From Acorus gramineus (taxonomy: Eukaryota > Streptophyta > Magnoliopsida > Acorales > Acoraceae): 64,000 bases of DNA. The DNA lies in assembly GCA_030737835.1 (NCBI GenBank), contig CM060847.1, positions 19,035,280 to 19,099,279 on the forward strand, in the 5' to 3' direction. Both the position numbers and the translations under genes were made by a program. The notes below the pieces were generated by a model. The model was not told where the DNA came from and searched no databases. It worked only from the letters and a program-made list of their open reading frames with translations. Of the stretch, positions 1 through 11,900 are shown piece by piece; the first letter of the stretch is position 1; each line of letters opens with the position of its first letter.

Positions 1-126
1 TCAATCTCAGGGCGATAGCTAACAGCCCGAAATTTTAGCGGTTCCGATCGAAAAATGAAAAAAAACCGAAAAACTGCAAAACGTCCCAACGGTTACCAGA
101 AGGTTAAAAGTGACACATATATAACA
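1..126 (-). repeat. start of 3' LTR (partial)
   Basis: It matches the start of the LTR at 6137-6263 with a few substitutions and small indels. Only the first 126 bases in element orientation lie in the window. Confidence 0.8.
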
Positions 127-140
127 TTCTTCCCCCCTTA
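127..140 (-). promoter_or_regulatory. polypurine tract of the Ty3 element
   Basis: The minus-strand sequence TAAGGGGGGAAGAA sits directly before the TG that opens the 3' LTR, which is where plus-strand DNA synthesis is primed. Confidence 0.75.
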
Positions 141-172
141 GGAAATTTTGTCATCAAAATATGCAAAAACAT

Positions 173-699
173 CTAGGAGGGGAAAAGATGCAGATACGCG
201 TCACGTCTGGCACCCTTGGGCTCCCAAGTGTCCTTGGCATCGGAACGGTGCTGCCATCGCATCTCGACCGACTGGACGGTCTTGGTGCGGAGTCCTTCCT
301 CGCGGTGGTCCATGATCTCAATCGGCTGCTCCACGAGTGACAGTCCGGCTCGAAGACGAGCGGCTCGAACGGGATGACGTGAGCAGGATTGTGGACACAC
401 CCTTACCCAACTGCGAACCCACCACTCCCAGACGGAGGGGTAAGAATTGGCGCTGAGGCGAGCCTCCGCTTAAACTCCAGGAAGCTCTCCTCGCAAGACG
501 GGGACCACTCGAACCGGACATCCTTCCGAGTAAGGCGGTTAAGAGGAACAGCTATCTTCGAGAAACCCTCGTCAAACCTCCTGCAATAACCCGCCAAACT
601 CGGGAAGCTCCGAATCCCTGCGGGGTTCGACGGTCGACGCCAATTTGACGCGACGAGCGTCTTGCCCGGGTCCACAGATATGCCTTCACCAAAAATCAC
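173..699 (-). pseudogene. Ty3 pol remnants: RT-RNase H connection and integrase C-terminus
   Basis: Minus-strand 403-699 encodes the end of reverse transcriptase and the connection to RNase H: motifs VDPGK, LAGYCRRF (family form LAGYYRRF) and VRFEWS. Minus-strand 173-330 encodes an integrase C-terminal segment (IEIMDHREEGLRTKT, then DTWEP). Everything between these two pieces in a normal pol (most of RNase H and the integrase zinc and catalytic domains) is absent, so a deletion joined them near 400-415. The reading frame changes between the pieces. No function is expected. Confidence 0.7.
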
Positions 700-1481
700 A
701 CAGCCCAGAAGGCCTTAAACTCCAACCAAAACTCGCACCTGATCTTCCATCCATTTGATGCTTCCATGGTATTCCTTGCCTGGGAAAAGAAACCTCGGGA
801 GGGCACCATGAAATCCCGATATAGGATACCCCGACAACCAAACAAGGAACACGAAGTACCCTAGCCCGGGTTTCAATGCTGACTTCACAAGGCCCCTTAA
901 TCCAGAAAGGAACACTAGAAGAAGACATCACCTTTCAAGAACACTTCTAACCCTTCTGGATCATCTACATCCAGATGATCGCCCAACGATGTCCTTCAAC
1001 ATCCAAAACAAGACCGGACCCAACAACCTTGGGAACGGTCGAACTACAAATAGGTCACGAGCGACCCGCCTTCGCCTCATCCACACCCTCACTCCCGAAA
1101 GGAGACATTTTGGGACTTAGGGAGAGACTTAGACTGCTCTTCACCCCTGGTCCACCGGTAGCCTCTCCCCGCTCCGTAGCTTACCTGGTCCTTCGACCGG
1201 AAGCCTATCTAACACCGGGGCTATACTACGCGGATCCAACGAAGGGGAGAGCGATTCCACGCTCGCGACACCATTCAATAATCTTCTCCCGGGTAGCCTC
1301 TACCTGGTATACTCCCACGATCAGTACCCCTCCGACTGCATCGGTGGTACCTACTGATGGGAACTCTCTGCCAGGACGGCTACAACCCGGCCTCCTCAAC
1401 CCGAACAACCATTCTTGATACTTCACTCATCGAAATACCACACACACTTGCATAACAACTACCAACCACACACACCTATCC
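700..1481 (-). repeat. LTR-derived fragment inside the Ty3 internal region
   Basis: Positions 780-900 resemble 4070-4160 of the LTR (shared block around CCCGATATAGGA and CCCGACAACCAAACAA). Positions 1140-1260 resemble 3740-3905 (shared GGTCCACCG and CGGATCCAACGAAGGG). The two blocks occur in the opposite order from that in the LTR but on the same strand. The fragment occupies the place where protease and RT should be. Confidence 0.55.
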
Positions 1482-2911
1482 TTATATTAGAGAGCTGGGA
1501 ACACAAGATAATACCTCGAACCATGATACCCGAAGCCTGCGCCTCCTGGCCGAAAGCGCTGCAACTCTGCCCTGGACAAGCTGCGGCTGAGGAGCAGGGG
1601 CACGCCTCGCCGGCTGCACTGGCTGCCTCCACTGGTCGACTCGGCCACCCTGTGGCTGCTGCTGACGCTGAGGCTGCTGCTGCGGCTGGCGCGGAGGCTG
1701 CTGCTGCTGGAACTGCTGCTGCTGCGGAGGCAGCACGCGGGGTCGGCCAGCATCAGGGCAATTGTACCTGATATGCCCGATGCGCTGACAATGGAAGCAG
1801 CGCCGCTTCTCCGGCTGCCTGGACTGGATGGGCACTGCTGCAATGGGTGCTGGACCTCGCACTGGCACCACATCGACTGGAGGAGAGGCAGCCGCTGACT
1901 GATCGAAGCGGGGCCTCTTCTTCTTGCGCTGTCCCTGGTCCTGGCTCCCGGAAGGACTCTGATCTACAAAAGGGGTCGGAACCCCCACGATGATCCTGAG
2001 GTCTCGCTCGACTGTCTTCGCCCGAGACACCAAGTCCGAGAACCTCGTGAATGCCTGGGAGGTGACATGCACCCGAATGGCGCTGCTGAGACCCAACTCG
2101 AAACGGCGGCACCGCGTGTCCTCATCCATCACCAAGGCTGGAGCAAATCTGGAGAGCCTCGTGAAGCGCGTGGAGTAGTCGACGACAGACATGGAGCCCT
2201 GCGTCACCTGCTCAAACTCCCGCATCACGATCTGGCGCGTCGAGAACGGGAAGTACTCCTCCAGGAAATACCTCTCGAATCCCGCCCAAGAAAGCTGCTC
2301 CACTCCCTCGGGGATGTCCACCACTCGGGTAGCCCACCAGTCAGCGGTGTTACCCTTCAGCATAAAGGTGGCCAGGGAGACACGCTGGCGATCGGTGCAA
2401 AGCATGGTCGAGAAGATCGTATCCACCTCCCTCAACCATCTCTGGGAGCAAGGGGGTCCTTCGCCTGACCCTGGAACTCGGGAGGGTGGAGCTTCAGAAA
2501 GGCTGCGAGGCCACTCTGCTGCACTCGCGCTGCAGCCTCTAGCACCACCTCCCTCTCCTGGAGATCCTGAACTCTCACCGCTGGAACAACCACAGGGACT
2601 GGGGGTACATCGGGTACCACAGGTGGATCTGCCACCAGAGGAACCTGCGGAACTGCCTCGCGGGCCGCCCGCAGCTCCTGAATATCCCGTGCCTGCTCTG
2701 CCAACATCCTCATCTGGGCCTCCAATGCCCTGGTCTGCGTCTCTACCAAATCTGCTAACCGCGCAAACGCGCGCTCCCAGGCAGGAGGCTCCTCTGCCGA
2801 TCCTGGCCTCACGGCTGAGGACTCTCCAATAGCATCCTCGCCTCTGGCAGGTCCGAAAACCTCCAAAGGTCGAGAGGGACCTCGTCCGCGCCGTCCTCCA
2901 CGAGGAGGCAT
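1482..2911 (-). pseudogene. gag: Ty3 gag with zinc knuckle, one frameshift
   Basis: This encodes the structural capsid/nucleocapsid precursor of the element. The first part (2911-2432) starts MPPRGGRRGRG and contains a coiled-coil-like stretch. The second part (2435-1482) holds the retrotransposon gag domain (DWWATR, then FEQVTQGSMSV) and a CCHC zinc knuckle, CFHCQRIGHIRYNC. A Gln/Pro-rich tail follows. The two parts are in different frames, and the break lies around 2440-2460 next to a G-run, so a single indel is likely. The ORF runs into LTR-like sequence at 1482 instead of continuing into protease. Confidence 0.8.
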
Positions 2912-3013
2912 ATCAGCAACCTAAGAAAACCAGACACTAGGATCAGAATACTCATATAGAAATCCTAGGACTCATCTCTACGAAAAAGAAGACAATTGGC
3001 TCTGACAGGACCA

Positions 3014-3026
3014 GGCTCTGATACCA
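3014..3026 (-). promoter_or_regulatory. tRNA-iMet primer-binding site of the Ty3 element
   Basis: Minus-strand TGGTATCAGAGCC lies five bases inside the LTR end at 3032 and is complementary to the 3' end of plant initiator tRNA-Met. Confidence 0.85.
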
Positions 3027-3031
3027 ACTTT

Positions 3032-6000
3032 TGTCAGTCCCCGTGACGTGGCAAGTGTATATATAATATCAGAATCTACACAGGAGGTCAATAATATACC
3101 ATAAACAAGCAACTAGAATGACACACAGACAACAAAGAGGCTGACATGATATATACACCAAATGCGAAGCGAAAGACTGAATCTGTAAATAAAACATACT
3201 ACAAACTCGATACACAATCATCTGTCCTGTGAGAGCCAATATACACAATATACAACTGAATATATACAAACGCGTGCTCAAGCACGGAAATAAAATACAT
3301 ACAGCCAAAAAGGGATGCTGATAGCCTCTAACACTCGCGGGACGTAGCGCTGCTCCGCTACTGAAGGAATCCCTCGGAAGGCTCCTCCTGCTGATCCGGC
3401 TCAGTGGCAACTGGAGAAAACATATGCGAGGGGTAAGCCACACGCTCAGTGAACAGCACAACCCATGCATCACAACTATATTAACCACAATTAAACAATG
3501 ACCAGCCTCAAAGTGGCATAACATCATAAAATCCAGTAGTTCGTACATCGCCGAACCACCACACCCTCACCCTCACCCCTCATAGGTGACATAGGATATT
3601 GGGACATACTAATCTAGTAATCATCCTTAGATCACAATTCCACAAACCAGTGGGTCACCTCATGGCTGACCCACCACACCCTCACCCTCACCCCTCTATG
3701 GGTGACATAGACTATTGGGACTGACTAGGCTGTTGGTCACCCTTGGTCCACCGATAGTCTCTCCTCCACTCCGTAGGTCGCTTGGCCTTCACCCACACTT
3801 CAGCACAGTCCGTCACAAATATCGGGAGGCGCCTACTGATGGGAGCCCTCGAAAGGGACGGCCTTTCTAACGCTGGGGCAGTCTCTACACGGATCCAACG
3901 AAGGGAAACAGAACAGCATATCCATACGCATATGATCCACTCGGATCCGCCGACCACACATCTCTACAACTCTAATGCCTTGAATTCTTCAGAATTCCAA
4001 CAGGGCGCATAACCAGGATGCGGGGAAACATGCGTTATAATAATAAAGAGGTTGGAATATTAACGGGGAAAGAATCCTTGGGAGGGCAGCGTGAGGTCCC
4101 GATATAGGACATCCCGACAACCAAACAATAGCCCGGGTCTCACCGCTGTCCTCGCGAGGCCCCTCCCCTATAATATTCACTAAGACAGGCTAATAATCAC
4201 ATGCTCGCATTTTATTTAAATAAATTAAACTAAATAAGAACATACATCGATCGGGGCTTTCCTAGCGTGGAAAACATGATAGCAGGGTGCATGGTTCTTA
4301 TACGGGTCCTAAGGGTATAAGTCCCTAGCATACAAATCTAGGGTGACATGCATACTACAGATTATCATGCTTACATAGTCTTCATATTAAACAGGTTAAT
4401 ATTTACTATTGTGCCCCAGGGGAGGACGGTACACGCCCAAGTGCATATAACGCCTCCCTACTGGGTTGGATCGTCCCACTCACCGGTATCTGGGTCGTCG
4501 CGCGACCGTCTGTCAAGATCTGCAAGACAGGTATTTACTACGGTGAGTATAATACACAAATACAACAAAATACTCCAAAAATATACACAACACTCGAGCA
4601 AACGTACATACGGCCCGTACGCACGCTAGCCCGAGCACCCCGACTCACTCCCGCACCACCCGCACGGCCACCCGCCCCCGGATGCGTCGCCGCGCCTCAG
4701 CCTGCGCACCCAGGCACACCGTCGGGCCCCTGCCCCCACGCCTGGACACACTGCCGAGCCACCCGGGTGCACCGCGAGCCCACTGCGCCCCATCGCAGCA
4801 GTCCACGCGCACACCGCACGCCCTCGCCCAGTTCCGCGCGCACCCCGCGCGCACCATCCGCTCGCCGCGCACTCCATCGACTCGCCGCGCGCGCACAGCG
4901 CGCCTGCGCCTTTGCGCAGCGCTCCGCGCGCCCGCCCCCGCACGGCGCCCTGCTCGCAGCGCCCCATCGCCCACAACCAGCGCCCAGCATCCGCGACCCA
5001 GCGCCCAGCGCCCACGCGCACACTCGGCAACACGCCAGCACGCCCAGCGCGCCTGACAGCACGCGCCCAGCGCGCCTGCCAGCCTGCCCGTGCCGCTTGC
5101 CCGCGCTGCCTGCCTGCGCGTATCGCCGAGTGGCCCGAGCACCGCTCGCCTGCTGCCCGAGTGCTGCCTGCCCAACCGGCCCACCCTGCCTGCTTGCGCG
5201 CGCAGCCTGCCTGCCCGGCCAGCCAGCGCGCACAGCCCGTCTGCCATCCTACTTGCCAGCACTGCCAGCCCACACGAGCCAGCCCTGCCAGCCCTGCTAA
5301 CCGCCCGAAACAGCCCTGCCAGCCCTGGCATCCTGCCCGGGACTGCCCAACTCCTTTCCCGAGCACCCAATCTCCTCTCACCGGCCACCAACGGCCTCCA
5401 ACCACCACCCACCGCCGCCAACAGCCACCCACAGCCGCCGACCACCACCCAACCTCAAAACCACCCTCCTAACAAGCATCTAAGCCAAAAAAAGAAGGAA
5501 AAAGAGCTTACCAAGGGAAGGAAGGGAAGTTCGGTTGCTCTCCGCGCACCGAAACACCTCTCAAAAGACCTCCATTGCCGAGCTCTTCCTTAGCCCTTAG
5601 AATGGCTCAAATCAGGGGAGAAAAGAGGGGGAGAAGGGGCTAAACACGCCAAAATTCGAATCCGAAAACACCGGGGTGTAGATCGGGATCGGATCTAACC
5701 TTTTTATGTTTTGGGATTTAAGTTTTGAGAACCCTAGGTGGCTCAAAACTAAGAAAAGGAGAGAGGGGGGAGAGAGAAATTCCAAGGGAGAAGATGATGA
5801 ATAGTGAAAGGCAACCTTTTTAGCTCACTTAAGTAGGTCAAACCCCATTTAGATTAGGGTAATCAAGATTAATTAGGGCTTAAGGCATGATTAGATGAGT
5901 TTAAGTGGGCTTTGACTTGGGTCAACCCAACCACAAATAAAAACAAAAAGGTTGACCAAGTCATGGGTCCACTTTGACCAAGCCAACTCTCCCAATGACT

Positions 6001-6263
6001 TCTCGCTCGGTCAAAACCCGGATACGCCGCGGAACTGCGATATTCTGAGACGTTACCGGAATTCGATGAAATTTTCGTGAGTGGCTTAGAATGGCACCAG
6101 GACACATAATATGCAGTTAGATTTTCAATCGGAGCTCTCAATCTCAGGGCGATAGCTAAAAGCTCAAAATTTTAGCGTTTCCGATCGGAAAACGAAAAAA
6201 TCTGAAAAACTGCCAGAATGTCCCAACGGTTACCAGAAGGTTAAAAGTGACACATATATAACA
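3032..6263 (-). repeat. 5' LTR, about 3.2 kb
   Basis: It is bounded by TG...CA in both directions (minus strand TGTTATATATG ... GGGGACTGACA). It is unusually long for an LTR. Inside are two direct copies of a roughly 115-bp block (starting about 3556 and 3671, each opening with CCACCACACCCTCACCCTCA) and a strongly GC-rich low-complexity tract (4620-5460). Confidence 0.8.
4620..5460. repeat. GC-rich low-complexity tract inside the LTR
   Basis: Composition switches abruptly from AT-rich to very GC-rich, with many short degenerate repeats of GCCTGCC and GCGCCCAGC type. All six frames stay open for long stretches, which is a composition effect. No recognisable protein is encoded. Confidence 0.75.
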
Positions 6264-6846
6264 CACGAGTAGCCTCAAACTCAAGACAAATGTGCATCAA
6301 GAATTGGTATAGCCACAGACGATTGTAATACTCCCAATAGTGTGTCAGAAAAACACCCTCCATCTGAGGATCCATATGCTTGAGTTTCTTCCAATAATCA
6401 GAAAGAAGTGAATAGAAATCACTAATAGAAAGCTCCCCTTGATAAGAAATGCAGATGGCCTAATGTAGATAAAACTCCTGGGCACCATCGGTTTACGTGC
6501 ATAAATTCTTCAGAAAATCCCAATAATCTTTGGTAGTAATAAGAGGCTTTAAATGTTTACAGATATTAGGTACAACAGAAGAAGCAATATAAGCTTTCCC
6601 CAGATAATCGGCCTCCTTCCATGTCAACAATGCCTTAGCATAGGCCTCAGCTCTGACCTTGAGGGTGGTCTCATTAGAACCTGGTGGAGATTGTTCAAGC
6701 ACTGGAGTCAGATCTGTGCCAGTAACATGACCCAATAGATGATGATAATCAAGCTTAAGCTTGAGAGTGAGAGACCAGACATCATAATACATCATAATTG
6801 TCACCATTGAACTTGACACCGATGATCTGAATGTTATCCGTAGCCA
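6264..6846 (-). pseudogene. Ty1/copia-type gag fragment flanking the Ty3 element
   Basis: Minus strand from an ATG at 6846 reads MATDNIQIIGVKFNGDNYDV. This is the typical start of a copia-like gag with the FNGDNY motif. In another frame it continues to LKLDYHHLLGHVTGTD and later NICKHLKPLITTKDYWDFL. At least one frameshift and several stops are present. The Ty3 LTR begins immediately beside it at 6263, so the Ty3 element probably inserted into or next to this older element. Confidence 0.55.
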
Positions 6847-7553
6847 TAATAGCCAAATAGAGATATTGGCACAAAAAAAGAAGCCACCAACGAAGAAAAT
6901 AATATCACAAAAACAGAGCGAAATGAGTTCCAAAATGGCTATGTTCAGAGCCCAAATGAGGCCGGAGCGACTGGAGAAAGAAAAAAATATCTCTGCAAGA
7001 TTTGGGAAGACAGAAGGAGATAGCCTTCCTAGCTTGACCGTCAAGTTAGCAACGGGAGGTCTCTCCGATATAACAAGAAAATTCCCTTTTTCAAATAGGT
7101 AAACCGGCATTGAAATAATCAATACTGGTAAGGGCTTTACTCTCTCCTTTTTTTCATGCGCAGTTGCGCTCTTTACCTGCCTCCCCTCTGTTTTGGGGAT
7201 TGCAATTACTTTGAAGAACCAACATTGGGTGGAAAGGGTGCATGACCTTCGTTTTGATGGTTCTCACCTACTTCTCTTTTTGGTGAAATATGTCAGCAGC
7301 AGCAACATAGGGTTTGTTGGACTCATTTGATGCATGACATCCTCATTTTGAAGCTTTTTTTTTTATGTGAAGAGCTGTGTATTTGTAACATAATTTAAAG
7401 TTATTGAAATACAAAATCTTGATTACCAATAAAAAAAAAAGTATATTATTTTTTTTGGTTGGTAAAAGACAAAATTGTATTGCTTTAAAAATAATAACAA
7501 TTTTTTTTAGTTAAACAAATATTAACAAAATCACATTTTTTTTAACTCAAAAT
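6847..7553. other. intergenic; probable LINE 3' ends
   Basis: No coding region is supported. At about 7360-7440 a stretch ends GATTACCAATAAAAAAAAAA, as does 20610-20665, and looks like a poly(A)-ended retroposon 3' end. From about 7450 a T-run followed by TTGGTTGGTAAA and TTGTATTGC resembles other minus-strand LINE 3' ends in this window. Confidence 0.35.
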
Positions 7554-7922
7554 TGTTGGAAATATCAAATAAAAAAATGTGAAAGATCTCATCACCACCA
7601 AATAAAGTAGGTAATAAAGACTAAATATTTGATTTGATATCAAATAATTAGGAGAATAAATCACATTGATTTTCTCCTTATAAATGAAGTCAATAAATGA
7701 TTCTATATTAATTAATGAGCAATTTTGGATATATATGAATATATATAGGCCACTTTTAGAAATGTTTTAATGTTAGTAAAGGGGTTGTGTTATTTTCAAT
7801 TCAAGCAAATCAATAAAAAGGAGAATTTCTCCAAAGTTTGTATGTTCTTTCTTTTGGGTCTTGTGGTGAGAGTGGTATGGTGTTTTTCAAAACACCAAAG
7901 GGTATCAGAGGGATACCCAACA
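7554..7922 (+). repeat. copia 5' LTR
   Basis: 369 bp, TG...CA. It lacks a roughly 95-bp segment that the 3' LTR carries after AGAAATGTTTTAATGTTA (about 17675-17765), so one internal deletion occurred in this copy after insertion. Confidence 0.9.
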
Positions 7923-7925
7923 AAG

Positions 7926-7938
7926 TGGTATCAGTGCC
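7926..7938 (+). promoter_or_regulatory. primer-binding site of the copia element
   Basis: TGGTATCAGTGCC lies three bases after the 5' LTR. It resembles the initiator tRNA-Met site TGGTATCAGAGCC with one difference. Confidence 0.8.
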
Positions 7939-7973
7939 TTGTGAGATCCATATCTCAAAGAGCGTTGGTGGAG

Positions 7974-8490
7974 ATGGCATCCAATATGGTGCATTCTCAA
8001 GTTCCTATGTTGTCAAAGGACAACTATGAGAATTGGAGCATCAAGATGAAGGCGTCTTCGGGTCCCAAGACATATGGGAGATCGTCAACAACGGCTATGT
8101 GGAGCCGACACCGGAGGTAGAAGCTACGCATACGGTGGAGCAAAAGGCCACTCTCAAAGACCAAAGAAAGAAGGACAAGAAGGCGTTATTCCTACTCTAT
8201 CAAGGGTTGGATGAATCGATATTCGAAAAGGTCTCTGAAGCGATGTCGAGCAAGGAAGCTTGGGATACCCTAAGCACAATCTTCAAAGGAGTTGACTAGG
8301 TCAAGAGAATTCACCTTCAAACTTTGAGGGCTGAATTAGAGGCGGCTCACATGAAAGAAGATGAAAGCATCTCCGACTACTTCTCACGATTGCTTGTAAT
8401 CGTGAACCAAATGATGAGGAACGGTGAGAGTATCAACGAAATCCGCATCATGGAGAAGGTACTTTGATCCCTTACCTCTAAATTTGAGCA
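7974..8490 (+). pseudogene. gag: copia gag, N-terminal part
   Basis: It starts MASNMVHSQVPMLSKDNYENW, with the NYENW motif of copia gag. The frame shifts by one base near 8055, after which GSQDIWEIVNNGY and EAWDTLSTIFKG follow. Two in-frame stops (8297-8299 and about 8465) interrupt the rest. The reading breaks at FEHV where the CACTA element begins, and the next residues (VAIEESKDL) are found at 15213 onward. Confidence 0.8.
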
Positions 8491-8514
8491 TGTCACTACA
8501 AGAAATTCAAGCAT

Positions 8515-8960
8515 TAGCTGCGAAATATGTCGTAGCGAAAACCTACCTCTAATGTCGTAGCAAAAACCTACCTCTAATGTCGTAGCAAATGCTCTTTCTC
8601 GACGTAATATGCTCGTTGCAATTATCATTGCAAAAGCCTCATGTGGGATTCTTTTTTGCCGTGAAATTTTATTTTCATAGCAAAAGATCTCCTTTGGCTA
8701 CGAAATAAATTTCGCAACAGAAGGTATACATGCGTAGCAAAATACAACATTTTGCTACGAAATTATTTTCGCAGCAAACAAAAGGATACATTTGACTACG
8801 AAACCATTTCGCAGCAAAAGATAATTTGCTACGAAATTAATTTCAAAGATGACCTTCTGCTACGAAAACTTTGTCGTCGCAAAAGTCTACCTATTGCTAC
8901 GAAATATTAAGTTCGCAGAAAAGATAACCTTTTGCTACGAAATAATTTCGCAGCTAATAG
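8515..8960. repeat. CACTA left subterminal repeats
   Basis: Many short copies, in both orientations, of a motif close to TTTGCTACGAAAT and its complement ATTTCGTAGCAAAAG, often paired as small palindromes. In CACTA elements such subterminal repeats are binding sites for the element-encoded DNA-binding protein. Confidence 0.8.
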
Positions 8961-11900
8961 TGAATAAATTCAATAAAAAAAAATACAGACCTTTCCCTGT
9001 GAAATATTTCACATGAAAAGGTCACATTTTCTAAAAAAAGCTTGTTTGATTTTTTAAAAAATTTATATTACAATTTAATAAATATTTAATGATAACAATA
9101 ATATTAAATACAATTCAAGTTTTTAATAAAAACTAATTGTATACATAACAAATTATTATAATATCTTTTAAAAGAAAATACAACAATAAAAGACTCAACT
9201 CATGAATTTAATGAGACAAGGAAGGATCTCTAGAAGAATCGGATTCTCTTTGATTCAATTCACAAGAATGTCATAGCCCCTCTATCTCTCGCTACAAAAT
9301 AGAATTTAACAAAAAAAAAAATTGAAAATCTTGCACCAAATCAAAACACAACAAAAGAATTCCCTCCTACACATGCAGCCCCCTAATTTCAACCAACCCA
9401 GGGTACTTGTAGTCTCTATGTTTATATTGTTTTGTTAATTAACAATAACAAGAGTCTACCTTCCATTTAGGTAAAGAGAATATACCTCCTTGAAGATCCA
9501 TGCACGCGTATCTACTGGACATTCTGTTGCTTTATCCCCCTCTTTGCCAATAATTGGATTTATTCAGATCACGTGGATGCTTTCGGAGGAAGTGCAAATG
9601 CAGGCCAACCTGCAGAACCACCGAAAAAAAAGGAAGATGAAGAAAAAGACGATGAAGAAGAACAACAAGAGGATACATTTTTAATTGAGAATGATAAAAG
9701 TCGAGAACCTAAATTTTTTGGTGTAATTTACCTGTCTGGTTTGTCTGAGACGTCCGACATTAGTTGAATATTCTCGTCTACATATGCAAAGGAAGTGATG
9801 GGGTCCCCAATTTGATACTCCCATAGCAGACCACCTCTCTCTTGCAATGAAAATGAAACACTAATTTTAGATCCAATTAAACGGTCCTTAAGCTTTTATA
9901 AAATGACCAAACAGAGTAATCACTGTTCACTCATTCCATTTCATACACTTCACCATGGCATCTACTGATTGAGGGCCAATGGACATAGCAATGCACCATG
10001 TTGAGGTTGACTGACCTTGGAAAGTCTTACAAGCTAACCATGGGCAACATTATATTTTCCATAAGATGGTCCCTTAATTTATGGACATTAATTTGAACAT
10101 CCTTTGAAGCCTCAACTGAAGAGCTAAAAAGAAACATAACTAAGCATTTCTGACTATTGCATTCATCACCACTGAATAAGTTCTAAGCACCAGGTTTTGT
10201 TTTATTTTAGTTTACTCCTTCCTTGGTTTGGATTAAGTACCAAACAAGTAATTGGCTTGATTATGTTCAGGAAATAATTTCAATCGTGTCATGCATCACC
10301 AGATTAGTTTAATATGTTGCAAACTTTAAGCGTTAAACATTTATTTTTATATGGCCACTATAATTCTTACCAAATCAAAGGAGTACAAGCTGCCATTTCG
10401 TGAACATAATATCAGCACCTGCAGTTGAACCCAAACATAATCAATGCACAATCCAGATATCAAACAGCACCTTATAATGAGATCAATGTTACTTAGGGCA
10501 TTCAATTTGCTAATTGTTTACAATCTTTCTTGGTGATGATTTTCATTTTTCATTTTTATAAATTGTCACTTTGAACTAGTACATAAAGAATATTGCTCCA
10601 CTACTAGAAAAGGTATTTTGCAAGTTAATTTAACTGTCTAATTGTCGATGCCAAGCACTAATCTACTACTAAAGTGATAAGTTAATAATGCATCCAGTGA
10701 GCTACCTCTGATAATATATGTCACCAAAACAAGTGAATTAGTGCACTTGATGAAAACCAGAAAAGCATATGTAGAAATATTTCTGGGGCAAATTTGCAAC
10801 TGAAGCTAGCAGTAAAGCATAAATACGGTTCATGTTAGAAGTTAAAAGAAGTAAATTTATAGTTTGATGAATATAGTTTGATGAACTTATTTGAGAAGTT
10901 TCTTGCTCCCTAAACTGGAATTGGGTAATGGCAGCACTTATAACTCCCCATATTGTACACAGCTCATGAAATGGCCTAACATTGGATCTTTATCAATATA
11001 AGGTGCATACCTGAGAAAGAAAAGCAGAAGAGATGAATGCTCCAGCAATATTGGGCCAGCAGTAGTTACCTAATGTGAAATTCAATTAAATTAACACAAT
11101 AGGAGTTGAACAGAGAAAATATCATGTTCCTCCAATGGACACACAAGATTTCAAAATACCACTATTCACACAGTAACAAAAGAGGTAAAAATAAACCAAG
11201 TGATTCCTCTTACACATTAATCATTACTTTCTAGATTACAGCATCAGCAGTGATATTTATAGTCAGACTACACAAAAAAACACATGCACATCTTTTGCTA
11301 TAAATAAAATCTGGGACACTACAAGTTTGAAAAGCTAGTGCAATGTTCTTAAAAGTTAGATCATTAAGTTGTTATTCAGAGTATGCTAGATGTTGGCTCC
11401 ACCAAAGAAGTACGTGTCCTCATCTAGTGTTTATAGGTCCTCACCATTAATTGAATTTAATGATTCCCACGAAAGTATCATATTAAGTCTTAGGACTCTT
11501 AAAAAAGAAATGCTAAACTGGGCACTAGACATACAGCAACAACACCAATAATAATAAATCAATGATGCACATTCCTGGTAAGCCCATTAATGGGCATGAG
11601 TGAGTCCTGTTGCCCGCCCGCCGTGAAGTCCTTGGTCTAAATCAATTATCAGTTAGAGAAATCTAACTTCTTGGTTACACAACTTAAGCTCACCAAACTA
11701 GAGATCAATTCTTTAACTTCCTTGGACTTGGAAATTGTAAAGATGAGGAGGTGAAAAAGGCACCAACAGTGATAATTAAAACACATGAAAAGTAGGTGTC
11801 TGCAGAGTAAATAAACATACCTTCAAAACAATGGAGCTAGTGGAATCCAATGTGATTACACTGCCATCAACAAAACAGCATATAACTGAACATACAGAAC

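Larger units (their letters stand above)
1..6263 (-). mobile_element. Ty3/gypsy LTR retrotransposon, internally deleted, 3' end cut by the window edge
   Basis: Read on the minus strand, a complete 5' LTR (3032-6263), primer-binding site, gag, pol remnants, polypurine tract and the first 126 bases of the 3' LTR follow in the expected order. Positions 1-126 match 6137-6263, and both reach the terminus TGTTATATATG. The internal part is only about 2.9 kb. Protease, most of RT, most of RNase H and the integrase core are missing, so the element is non-autonomous. The pol remnants (RT-RNase H connection and integrase C-terminus) are of Ty3 type. Target duplication cannot be checked because one end lies outside the window. 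Confidence 0.85.

Noticed and set aside
1415..2832. Plus-strand frames of 118-213 codons
   Set aside because: Shadows of the minus-strand gag, which has recognisable gag and zinc-knuckle motifs.
4626..5593. Several overlapping long open frames (up to 268 codons) on both strands
   Set aside because: They lie in the GC-rich low-complexity tract of the LTR. Stop codons are rare there by composition, and the proteins are only Ala/Arg/Pro/Cys repeats.
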